A program made the translations under genes and the position numbers. This document shows positions 62,159-64,000 of a stretch of 64,000 nucleotides of DNA, piece after piece; position 1 is the stretch's first letter, and the number at the start of each line of letters is the position of its first letter. The notes beneath the pieces were generated by a model, which did no database searches, was not told where the DNA came from, and saw nothing but the letters and a program-made list of their open reading frames with translations. Source of the DNA: Sphingobacteriales bacterium (GTDB taxonomy: Bacteria; Bacteroidota; Bacteroidia; Chitinophagales; Chitinophagaceae); NCBI GenBank assembly GCA_012270485.1, contig JAAXIF010000031.1:37269-101268 (forward strand), given 5' to 3'.

Positions 62159-64000
62159 TTGCAAAACATTCATACATATCATATTCACCTGACTGGTATA
62201 GTACAAGGAGTTGGCATGAGACCATTTGTTGTGCAGCTAGCGCTTCATTTTAAATTAAATGGTTGGATCAATAACACAACTGATGGGGTACATATTGAAT
62301 TCAATGGTACTGAATATCAGGCAAATCAATTCCTTGATCGAATTATAAGTGCTCCACCTCCTTTTGCTTTAATTAGAAAGTATACTTTATTTAAAACCGA
62401 TAATAAACTTTTCGATTCTTTTGAAATAATTGAGAGTGATGTTAATTCTATTCCAGATCTTTTATTAACTCCAGATTTTGGATTGTGTTTTGAATGCAGA
62501 ACTGAACTGCATAGTGTTTCAAACAGAAGATTTCATTATCCATTCATAACTTGTACAAATTGTGGTCCGAGATTTTCAATAACCAAAAAACTTCCTTACG
62601 ACCGATTGAATACTTCGATGAAAAATTTTTCAATCTGTGATACGTGTAGTCATGAGTATAGCACTGTTAGTGACCGGAGATTTTACTCTCAAACTAATTC
62701 TTGTCACAAATGCAGTATTTCAATGAAATTGTTTGAAAATGGTAAAGAGACAGAAACATTAAACCCGGAAATGATCTTGGAGATAATTCAACAATTTCTC
62801 AAAGAGGGTAAGATCGTTTCGGTAAAAGGTGTTGGGGGATATGTATTACTTTGTGATGCGACTATTTCCAGTAGTATACAATTATTAAGAAAGCGCAAAC
62901 AGCGACAAGCTAAACCGTTTGCTTTATTGTTCCACTCAGTGGAACAGATGAAAACTTTTGTAGAATGGAGTGAATCTGAAAAGAAATGTCTTCAATCATC
63001 TGTCGCTCCAATTCTACTTCTCAAAAGCAAAAAAAATAGTGAACTTGCAATAGATGATATTGCCCCTGGCCTTTCCCATCTGGGTTGTATGCTTCCAAAT
63101 TCACCACTATTGGAATTGATTGCTGAATCGTTCAATAAACCTTTGATTTGTACCAGTGCTAATATCAGTGAAAGTCCTATACTATTTCGAGATATAGATG
63201 CTTTGACCCATCTACATCACATTGCAGATATTATCTTGAGCCATAACAGAGAGATTGTAGCAGCACAGGATGATAGTGTGATCAAGTTCGCCAGATATTC
63301 AAATCAAAAAATTATTATCCGCCGGGCAAGAGGCTTAGCTCCGAATTTTCTGGGGTATATTCAAAATCAAGATAAATCTATTCTTGCTACAGGAGCGTTG
63401 ATGAAAAGTAGCTTTACCTTTCAAACTCGTCAAAAAACATTTGTAAGTCAGTATCTTGGTAGCACGGGTACAATTGAGGCTCAAGAAATGTATCGGAATT
63501 CGTTGAAAAATCTGACTGATCTGTTGCAATTTAAACCTGAGAAAATTGTGTCAGACAATCATCCTGATTATTTTTCAACTCAGTTAGCGAAGGAAATATC
63601 TACTATTCATGCTATCCCGTTTAATCAGGTTCAACACCATAAGGCACACTTTGCAGCAGTCCTTGCAGAGCATTCACTTCTCGATAGTCATGAATCAATC
63701 CTTGGAGTAATTTGGGATGGAACAGGAATTGGTGATGATGCACAAATATGGGGGAGTGAATTTTTTAAATTTGAGAATAACAGTATGCTGAGGTGTTATC
63801 ATTTTGACTATTTTCCTCAAGTACTTTATGATAAAATGTCAAGAGAGCCCAGGCTTTCTGCTATGGCAATTTGTGATGATGTATTAGGGAGTGATACTTT
63901 GTTGAAAGAGAAATTTACTGATGTTGAATGGTCCTATTATAAAAAGTTACTTGGAACAGGAACGAAAATCAATTGCTGTTCTCTGGGCAGAGTTTTTGAT
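62159..64000 (+). CDS. hypF: carbamoyltransferase HypF (N-terminal 614 codons, runs off the window)
   Basis: Not in the ORF track because no stop lies in the window. TTG 62159, 6 nt after hypB, opens a frame without stops to 64000. Domains: acylphosphatase (GIVQGVGMRPFV, residues about 13-24), two zinc fingers (CFECRTELH...CTNCGPRF and CDTCSHEY...CHKCSI, about 107-186), a YrdC-like domain (VKGVGGYVLLCDA, ICTSANISESP, VAAQDDSV) and the start of the Kae1-like domain (QHHKAHFAAVLAEH, VIWDGTGIGDDAQIWGSEFF, DKMSREPRLSAMA). It makes the thiocarbamate that becomes the cyanide ligands of the active-site iron. Confidence 0.93.
   Translation, partial: MQNIHTYHIHLTGIVQGVGMRPFVVQLALHFKLNGWINNTTDGVHIEFNGTEYQANQFLDRIISAPPPFALIRKYTLFKTDNKLFDSFEIIESDVNSIPDLLLTPDFGLCFECRTELHSVSNRRFHYPFITCTNCGPRFSITKKLPYDRLNTSMKNFSICDTCSHEYSTVSDRRFYSQTNSCHKCSISMKLFENGKETETLNPEMILEIIQQFLKEGKIVSVKGVGGYVLLCDATISSSIQLLRKRKQRQAKPFALLFHSVEQMKTFVEWSESEKKCLQSSVAPILLLKSKKNSELAIDDIAPGLSHLGCMLPNSPLLELIAESFNKPLICTSANISESPILFRDIDALTHLHHIADIILSHNREIVAAQDDSVIKFARYSNQKIIIRRARGLAPNFLGYIQNQDKSILATGALMKSSFTFQTRQKTFVSQYLGSTGTIEAQEMYRNSLKNLTDLLQFKPEKIVSDNHPDYFSTQLAKEISTIHAIPFNQVQHHKAHFAAVLAEHSLLDSHESILGVIWDGTGIGDDAQIWGSEFFKFENNSMLRCYHFDYFPQVLYDKMSREPRLSAMAICDDVLGSDTLLKEKFTDVEWSYYKKLLGTGTKINCCSLGRVFD

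Overview
The window looks like the chromosome of a member of the Bacteroidota, most likely family Chitinophagaceae (inferred). GC appears moderate to low. Promoters carry TAnnTTTG -7 elements and ribosome binding sites are poor. Typical gene types of the phylum are present: a YtxJ bacillithiol protein, DUF1835, fasciclin, fused SpmA/B, and a TPR/beta-barrel pair.

Positions 1-53,700 are ordinary core genome. They hold a tRNA-Val with a decayed partial copy, topoisomerase IV (parE and parC with DUF1835 and cupin genes between), tcdA, NamZ muramidase, mpl, a DnaQ-type exonuclease, thiolase, an S9 peptidase, a lipoyl E2, CinA, a dacB-like gene split by an in-frame stop, a TPR/outer-membrane-barrel/HU-like operon, ychF, fused spmAB, a sirtuin, a YfgM-like-ribH-lutA-like-EVE run, pdhA, pruA and others. 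Many gaps in this part hold arrays of 7-bp words, usually as two inverted arms. The words differ between loci but fall into a small set of families, and several arrays run into the stop codons or last codons of neighbouring genes.

At about 53.7 kb an M16 peptidase gene is cut off: only its C-terminal half remains, next to a hairpin and two GGGGTACAC repeats. From there to the window end is a block without heptad arrays that seems more AT-rich and uses many TTG starts. It encodes two paralogous TetR regulators around an unknown ORF, a [NiFe]-hydrogenase that resembles group 2a uptake (Huc/Hup) enzymes (small and large subunits), its maturation protease, an unknown 103-aa protein, a 490-aa TPR protein, HypA, HypB and the first 614 codons of HypF. 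Four copies of a TTAGA-N8-TCTAA palindrome sit before the unknown ORF/TetR2 operon, twice in the hydrogenase promoter, and before hypA. This suggests a self-contained, TetR-controlled H2-oxidation island. hypC, hypD and hypE are not in the window and are expected further right.

No database or alignment was run. Names rest on recognised motifs and family knowledge.
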